Positions 1 to 7,816 of a stretch of 64,000 nucleotides of DNA are shown here, in pieces. Origin of the DNA: Desulfovibrio subterraneus (GTDB lineage Bacteria; Desulfobacterota; Desulfovibrionia; Desulfovibrionales; Desulfovibrionaceae). The stretch is taken from NCBI RefSeq assembly GCF_013340285.1, contig NZ_BLVO01000016.1:423021-487020 (forward strand), in the 5' to 3' direction. Position 1 is the stretch's first letter; each line of letters opens with the position of its first letter. A model generated the notes under the pieces. The model was given only the letters and a program-made list of their open reading frames with translations, was not told the DNA's origin and ran no database searches. The translations under genes were made by a program, and so were the position numbers.

Positions 1-327
1 TTCTGCAAGGGCCTCGTCTTTTGTTGCAAACACACGGAACATTTTCAGAAAACCGGAAACGCGGAACACTTCATCCACCATTCCGGTCATGCCGCAAAAC
101 GAGAGGCTGCCCCCTGCTGCGCGCAGCTTCTTGGCAGACGACAGTATGCTGCGCAGCCCTGCGGAGCTTATGTATTCAAGGCCGGACATGTCTGCGATGA
201 CGGCAGTGGTTCCCTGCGTTATCAGAGAATCACAATGCTGCTCGAACGCAGGGGCGGTTACGGCATCCATCCGACCGGAAAGTTCTACCAAAGCACGATT
301 GTTGGAAAGAGTGCATGCGATGTTCAT
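1..327 (-). CDS. STAS-domain anti-sigma factor antagonist (3' end outside window)
   Basis: Cut by the left edge: 109 codons are visible from the ATG at 325-327. The start has an AGGAG ribosome site 4-9 bases upstream and lies 35 bp after the stop of the PP2C gene. The protein is a STAS domain almost from its first residue. It shows the usual pattern DMSGLEYISSAGLRSIL, where the serine pair before AGLR is the site that partner kinases phosphorylate in SpoIIAA/RsbV proteins, followed by a final helix and strand (SLSFCGM..VFRVSGFLKMF). It would act as the switch released by dephosphorylation and then capture an anti-sigma kinase. The neighbouring phosphatase in the same operon is its likely activator. 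No kinase is visible in the window; it may lie to the left. Confidence 0.88.
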   Translation of the reverse strand, partial: MNIACTLSNNRALVELSGRMDAVTAPAFEQHCDSLITQGTTAVIADMSGLEYISSAGLRSILSSAKKLRAAGGSLSFCGMTGMVDEVFRVSGFLKMFRVFATKDEALAE

Positions 328-362
328 GTGTTCTCCTGAAACTATTTTTCAAATAAGGTTTC

Positions 363-2297
363 TCATGCTGACCGGGGGCCGACGTAGCGCACCGCCAGCA
401 TGGTAATATCATCGGATTGCTCTGCCTCTCCGGCAAATGCGGCCACAGAAGCCTCCACCCCCCGTATCTGGGTGGTGATGTCTTCACCGGCAAGGCGCGT
501 AAGAGTCTCCAGCAGGCGGCTTTCCTCATACAGGCCACCGTTGGTGTTCATGGCCTCGGTTACGCCGTCCGTATACATGAAAAGGGTGTCTCCGGGCATT
601 AACTGCATTGTTCTGGTCGTATAGGTCATATCCGGCATGGCGCCGGCCATGGGTTCTTCCAGCGTTTCAACCCACTGCGGACCATCCTTGAGGCTGAGCA
701 GTAGCGGCGGGTTATGTCCGGCGTTGGCATACCGCAACGTGCCTGTCTCCATATCAAGAATAGCCAGAAAGAGCGTTACAAACATGCAGGAAGGGTTGTC
801 TGCGGCCAGATCGTCATTCACCTTGGCCAGAATTGTACCGGGCTCTGCACTGCGTTCAGCAACGGCTTTGAGCAGGGTTTTCGTTACAGCCATGAAGAAT
901 GCAGCCGGAACGCCTTTACCGGAGACATCGCCGACAAGAAAACAGAACTGTTTGTCATCTATAAAGAAAAAGTCATACAGGTCGCCGCCGACTTCCTTGG
1001 CAGGGACAATGGTCGCATAGACATCCACCTCGGTCCGTTCCGGAAACGCAGGGAATATTTTGGGGAGAATGCCCATTTGAATATCGCGGGCAATGCGCAG
1101 CTCCGACTCTATCCGTTCTTTGGCGGCTGTCGTGGTGGTCAGTTTGGCAATATGCGTTTTCAGGTCACGCTTCATGGCAGAGAAAGATTCTGCAAGGTCG
1201 CCCACCTCATCTCCGGAAGCAATGGCCGGCAGCTCTATGTCCAGATTTCCCTTGGCGATCTCGCCGGTAACGCCGGTGAGTGTTTGCAGGGGACGAATGA
1301 TGGAACGGGAAACAAGCGTTACCATGCCTGCGAGCAACAAGGCTCCCACAACACTGATGGCGATGATTGTGTTGGTAAGGCTGTGCAGGCTGGCAAGCAG
1401 TTCCGATTCCGGCATGACAACGCCCAGAGACCAGTTCTGGCCTGGCAACGGGATGTAGGTAACATGGACAACGCCAAATTTGGCTACCGGCGGAAGCCTG
1501 ATAAAACCTGACTCACCGGCAACCATGCGTTTGCCGAGTTCACGTATTTCAGGAACGCCGACTTCTTCCGCGTAGGTGAAAATGGTTTCGTTCATGACCA
1601 TGTCCTGAATCGGGTGGGCAATGAACGTGCCGTGGCGGGAAAGAAGGAAGACAAAGCCTGTTTCGTACACTTTGATGTCGTTTACGATTGTCTGCAGCCA
1701 GTTGAGTTCAATGTCCGCAGTAACCACACCAACCTGCTGCATCCCCTGAGGGGTGCGACGCGAGAAGGGCGTGGCGAACGTAATCATGGGACTGTTTCCG
1801 CCTCCGCTATCAAAATAAGGCTCAGTCCAGATGGGCTTGTTCAGTTCATGGGCAAGCTGGAACCAGTCCATGTAGGGATACTGATATTCCGGCCCTCCAA
1901 GGATGTCCGTGGTGACCTTGCGGCCCGTTCGGTGTGTGTAGGGAGCGTAGAGTTCTCGCGAACGGTCAAACGCGAACGGGTTGAACGCCACTGCCATGCC
2001 GAAAATGCCGGGATTGGCAGACAGAATGCGCTTGCTCATGTTCACGATCTGAGGTTCGTTGATCTTGATGTCTTCCTGACTCACCGCCATGGTCGCGGCA
2101 ACTTTGGAAGTTTCGGAAAACACAGCCCCGATTTTGTTTGCAGTGGCCTGTGCCAGAGCGGCTGCGTTTTCGTGCGCCATTTCGATTATGCTGGCACGGG
2201 ACGCGCGGTATGTGTAGCCTACCACCAGTCCGAGAATCAGGATGGCACAGCTCAGAATAAGTGCGGTCAGTTTGGTGGCTATTCCTGAACGTCTCAT
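363..2297 (-). CDS. Membrane sensor PP2C serine phosphatase (Cache-HAMP-SpoIIE/RsbU)
   Basis: 644 residues. A short cytoplasmic start and a membrane helix (about 8-30) are followed by an extracytoplasmic sensor of roughly 260 residues with double-Cache character (GGGNSPMITFATPFSR, VGVVTADIELNWL). Then come a second helix (about 305-330), HAMP (about 330-385), a short coiled coil with the RIARDIQMGILPK entry typical of RsbU-like phosphatases, and a PP2C/SpoIIE domain (about 410-640). Metal-binding acids are in VGGDLYDFF, VGDVSGKGVPAAFF and MYTDGVTEA. It should dephosphorylate the STAS protein encoded 35 bp downstream. Its start overlaps the stop of the upstream binding-protein gene by 4 bases (ATGA), which suggests that the periplasmic binding protein and this sensor are made together and may work together. 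Confidence 0.9.
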   Translation of the reverse strand: MRRSGIATKLTALILSCAILILGLVVGYTYRASRASIIEMAHENAAALAQATANKIGAVFSETSKVAATMAVSQEDIKINEPQIVNMSKRILSANPGIFGMAVAFNPFAFDRSRELYAPYTHRTGRKVTTDILGGPEYQYPYMDWFQLAHELNKPIWTEPYFDSGGGNSPMITFATPFSRRTPQGMQQVGVVTADIELNWLQTIVNDIKVYETGFVFLLSRHGTFIAHPIQDMVMNETIFTYAEEVGVPEIRELGKRMVAGESGFIRLPPVAKFGVVHVTYIPLPGQNWSLGVVMPESELLASLHSLTNTIIAISVVGALLLAGMVTLVSRSIIRPLQTLTGVTGEIAKGNLDIELPAIASGDEVGDLAESFSAMKRDLKTHIAKLTTTTAAKERIESELRIARDIQMGILPKIFPAFPERTEVDVYATIVPAKEVGGDLYDFFFIDDKQFCFLVGDVSGKGVPAAFFMAVTKTLLKAVAERSAEPGTILAKVNDDLAADNPSCMFVTLFLAILDMETGTLRYANAGHNPPLLLSLKDGPQWVETLEEPMAGAMPDMTYTTRTMQLMPGDTLFMYTDGVTEAMNTNGGLYEESRLLETLTRLAGEDITTQIRGVEASVAAFAGEAEQSDDITMLAVRYVGPRSA

Positions 2298-3295
2298 GGG
2301 TGGTCCTGCCAGATGAAATCTTCATAGGGCAGAATTGCCCGGATGAACCCGCCTGCCAGCAGGACCTGGGACGCCTGCCCGAAGGCCTTTTCAGACAAGG
2401 TGAGGTCTGTGCTTTTTCGCCCCCCGGTCAGGATGATGTCGCGCATTCTCGCCAGCATCCATCGCTGGTGGCTGCGGTTGGCCCGGACCTTATTGGCTTT
2501 CATGACGCGGAGGACAAGCTCAAGGGCCTCGTCCGGATGCGCAAATACATAATCCCACCCTTCGGCCGTTCCTTTTCGCATGGCATCGATGGTCTGGGGA
2601 GTCATCTGCGCAGACCGGCGGCAGTATAGACCGTCTTCGGGAAAGTTGAGGCCCAGATCGCGGAAGAAGAATGTGGTCATCTCGCTCTGTTCCAGCCCGT
2701 ATGACATCAGGGTGTGGTATTCGTTGTACCACATGGCTGAAACAACATCCAATCCGCCGCGCATGAACAGGTCCATGGAAGGTGCCTGCTGAATGATGGT
2801 GGCACGGATGTTCTGCTGCTTGAAGAGAGCGCGGGGCTGGATTTGAAAATCTGTCCCCCATACGCCTATCCGTGTTCCGGCCAGATCGGCCAGAGAGCGT
2901 ATTCCGCTCTTTTTGTGCGCAATGAGCATGAGTGCCGAGTCATGCACCACTTGACCGACGTGCACGACATCAAGTCCGCCGTTCCGCCGTTGAATGGCTG
3001 TGGACAGAAAACCGAGGGCGAAGTCCGCTTTGCCTTGCTCAAGCCAGTCGAAGGGGCCTATGTCGGCTCCACCGGGCAGGATTTGCACATCAAGGCCACG
3101 GCTGGAGTAAAATCCTTTTTCCACAGCCATATAGTACCCGGCAAACTGGGCCTGAGGATACCAGTGCAGAACCAGTTTAACCTGCTTTTCAGCGTGGGCG
3201 CTCAGGGCAAGGCAAAGGCACAGGAGTATGCACGACACATAGCAGAGCAGTATGCTTCGCGGGGAGCGAAGGCGGGAAGGACGAGCGGGGAGCAT
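2294..3295 (-). CDS. Periplasmic NMT1/THI5-like substrate-binding protein
   Basis: I chose the ATG at 3293-3295 because GAGGA sits 7 bases upstream and a clean signal peptide follows (basic PARPSRLRSPR, hydrophobic ILLCYVSCILLCLCLALS, cleavage near AHA). About 333 residues. The mature part begins KQVKLVLHWYPQAQFAGYYMAVEKGFY, the classic entry of the NMT1/THI5 (PF09084) and SsuA-like fold, with ADIGPFDWLEQGKADFALG as the ligand-loop region. These proteins bind pyrimidine precursors, sulfonates, nitrate-like anions or riboflavin; the ligand here is unknown. No ABC permease or ATPase gene is adjacent, and the stop overlaps the PP2C sensor start. I infer that the protein serves as a sensory ligand receptor rather than as part of a transporter. 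Confidence 0.82.
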   Translation of the reverse strand: MLPARPSRLRSPRSILLCYVSCILLCLCLALSAHAEKQVKLVLHWYPQAQFAGYYMAVEKGFYSSRGLDVQILPGGADIGPFDWLEQGKADFALGFLSTAIQRRNGGLDVVHVGQVVHDSALMLIAHKKSGIRSLADLAGTRIGVWGTDFQIQPRALFKQQNIRATIIQQAPSMDLFMRGGLDVVSAMWYNEYHTLMSYGLEQSEMTTFFFRDLGLNFPEDGLYCRRSAQMTPQTIDAMRKGTAEGWDYVFAHPDEALELVLRVMKANKVRANRSHQRWMLARMRDIILTGGRKSTDLTLSEKAFGQASQVLLAGGFIRAILPYEDFIWQDHP

Positions 3296-4337
3296 TTCTT
3301 TATCCTCAATAGAGTCTGTATGCGACAGCGCCAGTGCAACCCGGCTCATGTGAGTAATCTGAGGAAACCAGCTGCGCAAGTTCATTGTTGAAATCGGTTA
3401 TAGATTCTTCACAACAGAGTGCGGACGGGTACCTGCAAGTTACAGGGGGCGTCCTTTGACACGCAGTTTTCGTTTGGCGTTCAGGTTCTGAATAATGCGT
3501 TTAAGTTATCGTTCCACTCTTGCTTTATCAACATTGAACTTTGCCCCGATGGTGGTCGCGGCATTTGGATTTTCAACAGGTGCGTATCCCGTATCCATAA
3601 GGTTTTTTTACATGTTTATTTAGAGTGTTGTCAATTGGCGGGCGATGCGCAGGTGCAGGGGAGGGGGGAAGAGTGAAGTGTCTGTGCGGCACGATCGGCT
3701 TTCTGTTGACCGAGGGAACAGAGCTTGAATGCACCGACAAGTTTTCCCTTATCAAGGATGGGGATATGTTCAGCCACATTTCTGGCGACTGTTTTGCCTC
3801 CAAAAGGCATGTGATTATTCATTGCGATTTTCAAGAAGGTATTACCTTTTGCGACTATCCGGCTGAATTCGTAGTACTCGTTGATTGCGTTGATGTTCTT
3901 TGCGTCTGCGGAGTTTTGTATCTTTCTTCCGGTAAGAATGTAATACATGGCAATTCGTATTGGGGCACGTAGTGATGTAGACTGGTAACCTTTCTAATGT
4001 CCAAATTTAGCAGGGAAAATTCCGTATCCGACATCTCTTAGTATATGCCTGTTCATTGTTATCACAAAGGAAGTCAGGCATCATGCTGTATGTATATTGC
4101 TTTGCTGCATATCAGAGGCAGAATCGGAGAGGCGGGTTGTGATACTTTGATGGGAGCCATGCGTTGCATGCCACGACTGTGATTAGGTTGAACATGCCGG
4201 CATGGTTAAATAATGTGTTGATGGGCGAAGCCGATAGATATAAATCATACCGGGCTGGCTGCTCCCGTCCCTGTCGCTGCAGCAGAAGTGTTTTGAATGA
4301 TATTGGCATATTCCCTTCATTCACCGAGGAATTGCAG
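3296..4337. other. Gene-poor, lower-GC region of about 1 kb
   Basis: Between the binding-protein start (minus) and the formyltransferase start (plus). Base composition is visibly more AT-rich than in the flanking genes. Apart from a possible sensor remnant (3631-3948, minus), I see no ribosome site with a convincing coding frame. The left part must hold the promoter of the binding-protein/PP2C/STAS operon, and the right part that of the formyltransferase; no clear -35/-10 pair stands out in either. Confidence 0.5.
3631..3948 (-). pseudogene. Possible remnant of a Cache-type sensor gene
   Basis: A 105-codon open frame. Its middle part (EYYEFSRIVAKGNTFLK, then VARNVAEHIPILDKGKLVGAFKL) resembles the end of an extracytoplasmic Cache-like sensor domain, where an IPI-D-GK-VGAF pattern normally leads into a membrane helix. 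Here the frame runs instead into a compositionally random tail (LHSSPLPCTCASPAN) and stops, with no membrane helix, HAMP or output domain. There is no good ribosome site in front of the ATG. The reading is a decayed fragment of a chemoreceptor or sensor gene; a chance frame in AT-rich DNA is the main alternative. Confidence 0.25.
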
Positions 4338-5219
4338 TTGAAAATAGCTATTTGCTCCAAGATGGATCTGGCGGGATGTCTGGCTCTGAACAGGCTTCTG
4401 GAAGGGTTTGCAGGCCGGCATGAAGTGTTTGTGATGCTGTCCGACTATGTGTTGGCGGCAGAGAAGGCTGAGGGCTTGGCTGCAACTCTTGTCCTGCACG
4501 AGCGGGACTGGATTCTGGAGCATATTTTCCCCTATCTGGATGCCCGCTTTCCTGAAGGTTCGCAGGCGCGGTACCTGACCTATGCAGGACTGGCTGCGCG
4601 ATATGGCGTTCAGATGGAGCTCCGGGGGGCAATCCGTTCTCCCGCCTCTGTGCAGCGTATGCGGGAGCTGGCGCCTGATCTCATCATTTCCTGCCGGTAC
4701 GACTACATTATCCCCGAAGCGGTGTTTTCAATCCCCGCGCTGGGTACGTACGGCCTTCATCCGGGTGCGCTGCCTGCGTTGCAGGGCCTGTGCAGTCCCT
4801 ACCGGGCCATGGAGCGGGGAGATGCGCAATCCGGCTGTACAATGTTCCAGCTTGATGCAGGGCTGGACACCGGGCCGATTGTGGAGATCGGCTGGCACGA
4901 CATAGCCTATGACAGGTCTGTTCTGTGGAATTTCGTGCATACCTATTTTGCGGGTATTGAGGTGCTCATGCATCACCTGCCTGAGCTGGAGGCAGGAAGA
5001 GCACTGAAGGCCACGCCGCAGACCGGTGAAGGGCGGCAGTACTATTCCTATCCGACAGAGGAAGAGCTGCAGGCATTCATGCGCAAGGGCGGGCATCTGG
5101 TCCTGCCCGGCGACTATCTTGAATTCCTGTCGCAGTTTCTGCCGGACGGCATGCACGATGCGCACATGCCCGCACTGGAACAGCTGGTCAGTTCTTTGGA
5201 GAGTTCTTTGGAGAGCTGA
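4338..5219 (+). CDS. Formyltransferase-fold protein (TTG start)
   Basis: The frame is open further upstream, but the only well-placed ribosome site (GAGGA, 4326-4330) lies 7 bases before a TTG at 4338. Translation from it begins directly with the first strand of the fold (LKIAICSKMDLAGCLALNRLL). About 293 residues. The core is PDLIISCRYDYIIPEAVFSIPALGTYGLHPGALPALQG.., then FQLDAGLDTGPIV, matching the methionyl-tRNA/GART/UDP-Ara4N formyltransferase superfamily. The catalytic His (LHPG) and Asp (LDTG) are present. The catalytic Asn of the N-x-H motif is Gly here, so formyl transfer from formyl-THF is uncertain. No OB-fold tRNA domain is recognised in the C-terminal part. It converges on the MFS gene with a 32-bp overlap that includes a 12-bp tandem repeat (5191-5214). 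A role in tailoring the nearby peptide is possible but unproven. Confidence 0.72.
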   Translation: MKIAICSKMDLAGCLALNRLLEGFAGRHEVFVMLSDYVLAAEKAEGLAATLVLHERDWILEHIFPYLDARFPEGSQARYLTYAGLAARYGVQMELRGAIRSPASVQRMRELAPDLIISCRYDYIIPEAVFSIPALGTYGLHPGALPALQGLCSPYRAMERGDAQSGCTMFQLDAGLDTGPIVEIGWHDIAYDRSVLWNFVHTYFAGIEVLMHHLPELEAGRALKATPQTGEGRQYYSYPTEEELQAFMRKGGHLVLPGDYLEFLSQFLPDGMHDAHMPALEQLVSSLESSLES

Positions 5220-7806
5220 ACCGCCAGGCCGCCATGAACACCAGTGCGGCGCTACAGATGCCGACTCCCATGAGCGTGAGAGCCTGCTGCGACCCAAGGG
5301 CGACAATGGCTCCCCCGAACAGCATGGGGCCTGCGACCTGTCCTATGCGTTCCATGCTTCTGTAGATGGACGCCGTCTTTTCCTTCCCCAGTCGTTGAGC
5401 CGATGTAAGGGCAAGAACGCACAGCATTGTCGCCGGTGCGGCGATGCATTGCGCCAGCCCGAGTGCCACGACCGCAAAAGCCGCCATGAAGACGCCCTTG
5501 CCGGTGCCAAGGAGAAGGGCCACACCTGAGAGCAGTCCCATGAGCATGAGAAAGACGGCCTTGTCTGCCGTGCGGTCTATCCATCTGCCTATCAGCGGAC
5601 CGGCCGTGATGAAGCAGAGGCCGTAGAGCATGAAAATGCGGCCGATGTCGGCCTGTTCCACATGCTCTGCGTTCAGGAGCAGGGGCAGCATGTAGTGCAG
5701 AAAGCCGGTAAGGCAGATGGCCGCAGGAATGCCCGCCAGCAACAGAATAAGGTGCATGCGCGGGTCTTTCAGCAGGCCCGAGCTGCCGGTAAAGGGTGAG
5801 GCTGCAGCCAGTTTTGCGGCTCCGGAGCCTGCTGCGGATACTGTTGTGGAAGCTGCGTTCGTACCAGAGGCCAAAGCCGCGTTTGTATCGGACGCGAAAG
5901 CCGCGTTTGTGCCCGAGGCGTAGGCAGTGTTTCTACCCAAGGCGACAGCCACGTTTGTATCGGACGCGGGGGTCGCCCTGCCGAACAGAACGGCGCGGGC
6001 TGCAAACAGAATGATGACGGCTCCGGTCAACAGCGCGGCTTCAAAACTCATATGTTCCGCAATCATGGCACCCGCGGCGGAACCGCAAATGCTGCCGGAG
6101 AATATTCCTGCGAACACTCCGGCCAATCCGGCTCCGGCTTTTGCGCTGCCGAGCGTACCCAGCTGAGACGCCATGAGCACCAGACCGAAACCGAATCCGG
6201 CAATGATCCGCGCCGCAATGAGCATGGGAAGGTTGGTGGCCAGCCCCCCCAGCAGGAGTCCGGCCGCAGCCGAAGCAATCCCCAGCAGATAGGTTGTGTG
6301 CCAGCCGTGGCGCTGGGAAAAGGTGCCCGAAACAAGCAGGGCTATTCCCGCGCTGACCATCTCTGCCGAGATGGGCAGGCCGATGACAATCTCTTCCGAA
6401 AGTCCCCAGAATGGCTGGTACAACTTGCGCGCGAGCAGCGGGATGAAGCTGATGCCCATGTCGTAGCCGAGAAAGAAGATGAACCCTGCAGCCCGCAGGG
6501 CCTGCGCGGCGTATGAACTATTGTTCTGCGCACCATCCGGTGTCAGGCTTTTTGAGATGACAAGCCCCAGCAGTTTGGCCAGTTCCATGAGAAAGAGAAG
6601 GCTGATGAGCAGAGAGGTGCCAAGGTCCATGGCGAGGCGGAACAGCCGTTCTGTAATGGTTCCCCTGTCCAGCACCAGCCTGAGCAGCATGACGTGCTGG
6701 CGTTGCGAGAACCGGTTCGTCCAATAGGCATCGAGGGGCCTTTCAATGGCCGTATCCGCGCTGGAGAATACTCCGGCCGATGCAACGGTCTTGCCGTCCG
6801 GCGTGACAAGATAGGCTCCCTTCAGTTCCGGTGTGGCTTCAACCACCTGTTGCAGCAACTGGTCTTTGCCCCGCAGTGTGACCACATCCACCCCTTTGTG
6901 GATGAGATATTCGAAATCCCGTTTGACGGAGGTGGCAATGATTTCCGTCTTGGTCCGCACGGCCTGCTCCACAAAGGAATCAAAGAGCACGAGGGTGCCT
7001 GCGGAGTAGGCCAGCTGCGTTCCGCCTATCAGCACCAGCAGCAGCCTGCCCAGAGAAGTGTGCAGGGAGCTTCTGTTCTCGTCCGTGCCGGTGAGCATGC
7101 CCAGCCAGCCTGTGAGAATCAGCGTCACAACTATGCAGGCGCCAAGGGCAAGTCCCAGTGACCAGTGCAGAAAGCTGCCAGCGGCCCTGTCCACCTGTTC
7201 TGCGGAAATTTCCATGGCAAGCCAGCCAGCAAGCCCCTTGTTTTGCAGGGGAATGAGGATGCGATAGCCGTCGGCAAGTTGTATGACGGCGTCGGCCGGA
7301 GATGCCTGGCCGGATTGCATGAGCTTCAGATCATCCGGTCTGGTCCGGTTTGCATTCGGGTCTGTATTATCGCCCTTTTCGTTTGCAGCCTGACCGGAAG
7401 CGGGGCCGCCTGAGCGGCCTGAAATCTGACTGCTATCTTGTCCGGACACCGTTTCGTCGCCGGATCGGGAAATCCCTTCCATCGTGCCGGCCTGTGTATA
7501 CAGTACCGCGCCCGTGGCATCCACGATCTCCATGCGGGTAACGCCCCGGGTGCCGAGCTGCACCTGCCTGAGCATTTCTCCCATACCCGCATAGGATTCC
7601 AGCGGCTTGCCGAAGCGCATGCCCCGTTCCACACTTCTGGCAAAGTGCTCGCCGGAGCTGCGATAACCGGAAAGTATGACATCTGCCGCCAGCGAATCCA
7701 GTGTGGAAACGGAAAGCAGCAGGTTGAAGCCGAGGGTGAGTATCAGCACCCCCAGCGAAAGCAGCATCATGTGCACACGCAACCTGCGTATGGAAGTGCC
7801 GGACAC
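5188..7806 (-). CDS. MFS transporter fused to N-terminal periplasmic sensor domains
   Basis: I chose the GTG at 7804-7806: TAGGAG overlaps the stop of the upstream gene and lies 7 bases before it. About 872 residues, roughly twice a normal MFS protein. Order: helix (about 12-35), a periplasmic segment of about 200 residues with a Cache-like strand (VTRMEIVDATGAVLYTQ) and a Ser/Gly/Asp-rich insert, two helices, a second Cache-like segment (LKGAYLVTPDGKTVASAGVF), another helix, then a 12-helix major facilitator domain (about 420-865; AGPLIGRWIDRTADK is the loop motif). The cytoplasmic loop between the two MFS halves carries five 24-bp repeats coding Ala-Ser-x-Thr-Asn-Ala-Ala-x. The architecture suggests ligand-sensed transport or a transporter reused as a sensor. 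It is the last gene of the export operon, and its 3' end overlaps the convergent formyltransferase gene by 32 bp. Confidence 0.85.
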   Translation of the reverse strand: MSGTSIRRLRVHMMLLSLGVLILTLGFNLLLSVSTLDSLAADVILSGYRSSGEHFARSVERGMRFGKPLESYAGMGEMLRQVQLGTRGVTRMEIVDATGAVLYTQAGTMEGISRSGDETVSGQDSSQISGRSGGPASGQAANEKGDNTDPNANRTRPDDLKLMQSGQASPADAVIQLADGYRILIPLQNKGLAGWLAMEISAEQVDRAAGSFLHWSLGLALGACIVVTLILTGWLGMLTGTDENRSSLHTSLGRLLLVLIGGTQLAYSAGTLVLFDSFVEQAVRTKTEIIATSVKRDFEYLIHKGVDVVTLRGKDQLLQQVVEATPELKGAYLVTPDGKTVASAGVFSSADTAIERPLDAYWTNRFSQRQHVMLLRLVLDRGTITERLFRLAMDLGTSLLISLLFLMELAKLLGLVISKSLTPDGAQNNSSYAAQALRAAGFIFFLGYDMGISFIPLLARKLYQPFWGLSEEIVIGLPISAEMVSAGIALLVSGTFSQRHGWHTTYLLGIASAAAGLLLGGLATNLPMLIAARIIAGFGFGLVLMASQLGTLGSAKAGAGLAGVFAGIFSGSICGSAAGAMIAEHMSFEAALLTGAVIILFAARAVLFGRATPASDTNVAVALGRNTAYASGTNAAFASDTNAALASGTNAASTTVSAAGSGAAKLAAASPFTGSSGLLKDPRMHLILLLAGIPAAICLTGFLHYMLPLLLNAEHVEQADIGRIFMLYGLCFITAGPLIGRWIDRTADKAVFLMLMGLLSGVALLLGTGKGVFMAAFAVVALGLAQCIAAPATMLCVLALTSAQRLGKEKTASIYRSMERIGQVAGPMLFGGAIVALGSQQALTLMGVGICSAALVFMAAWRFSSPKNSPKN
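5191..5214. repeat. 12-bp tandem duplication coding in both overlapping genes
   Basis: Two exact copies of GTTCTTTGGAGA. On the plus strand they encode the end of the formyltransferase (SSLESSLES); on the minus strand they encode the end of the MFS protein (SPKNSPKN). Being a multiple of three, the duplication keeps both frames. Confidence 0.9.
5855..5974. repeat. Five 24-bp tandem repeats inside the MFS gene
   Basis: Five successive 24-base units starting at 5855, 5879, 5903, 5927 and 5951, each with the core GCGTTTGTATCGGACGCG or a diverged form. On the minus strand each encodes an eight-residue unit close to ASDTNAAL. They fall in the central cytoplasmic loop between the two halves of the MFS domain. 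Unit length is a multiple of three, so copy number can change without breaking the frame. Confidence 0.88.
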
Positions 7807-7816
7807 GGTGTTTCTC

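Noticed and set aside
714-2288. Plus-strand frames over the PP2C gene
   Set aside because: They mirror the well-defined sensor phosphatase; no ribosome sites and no recognisable domains.
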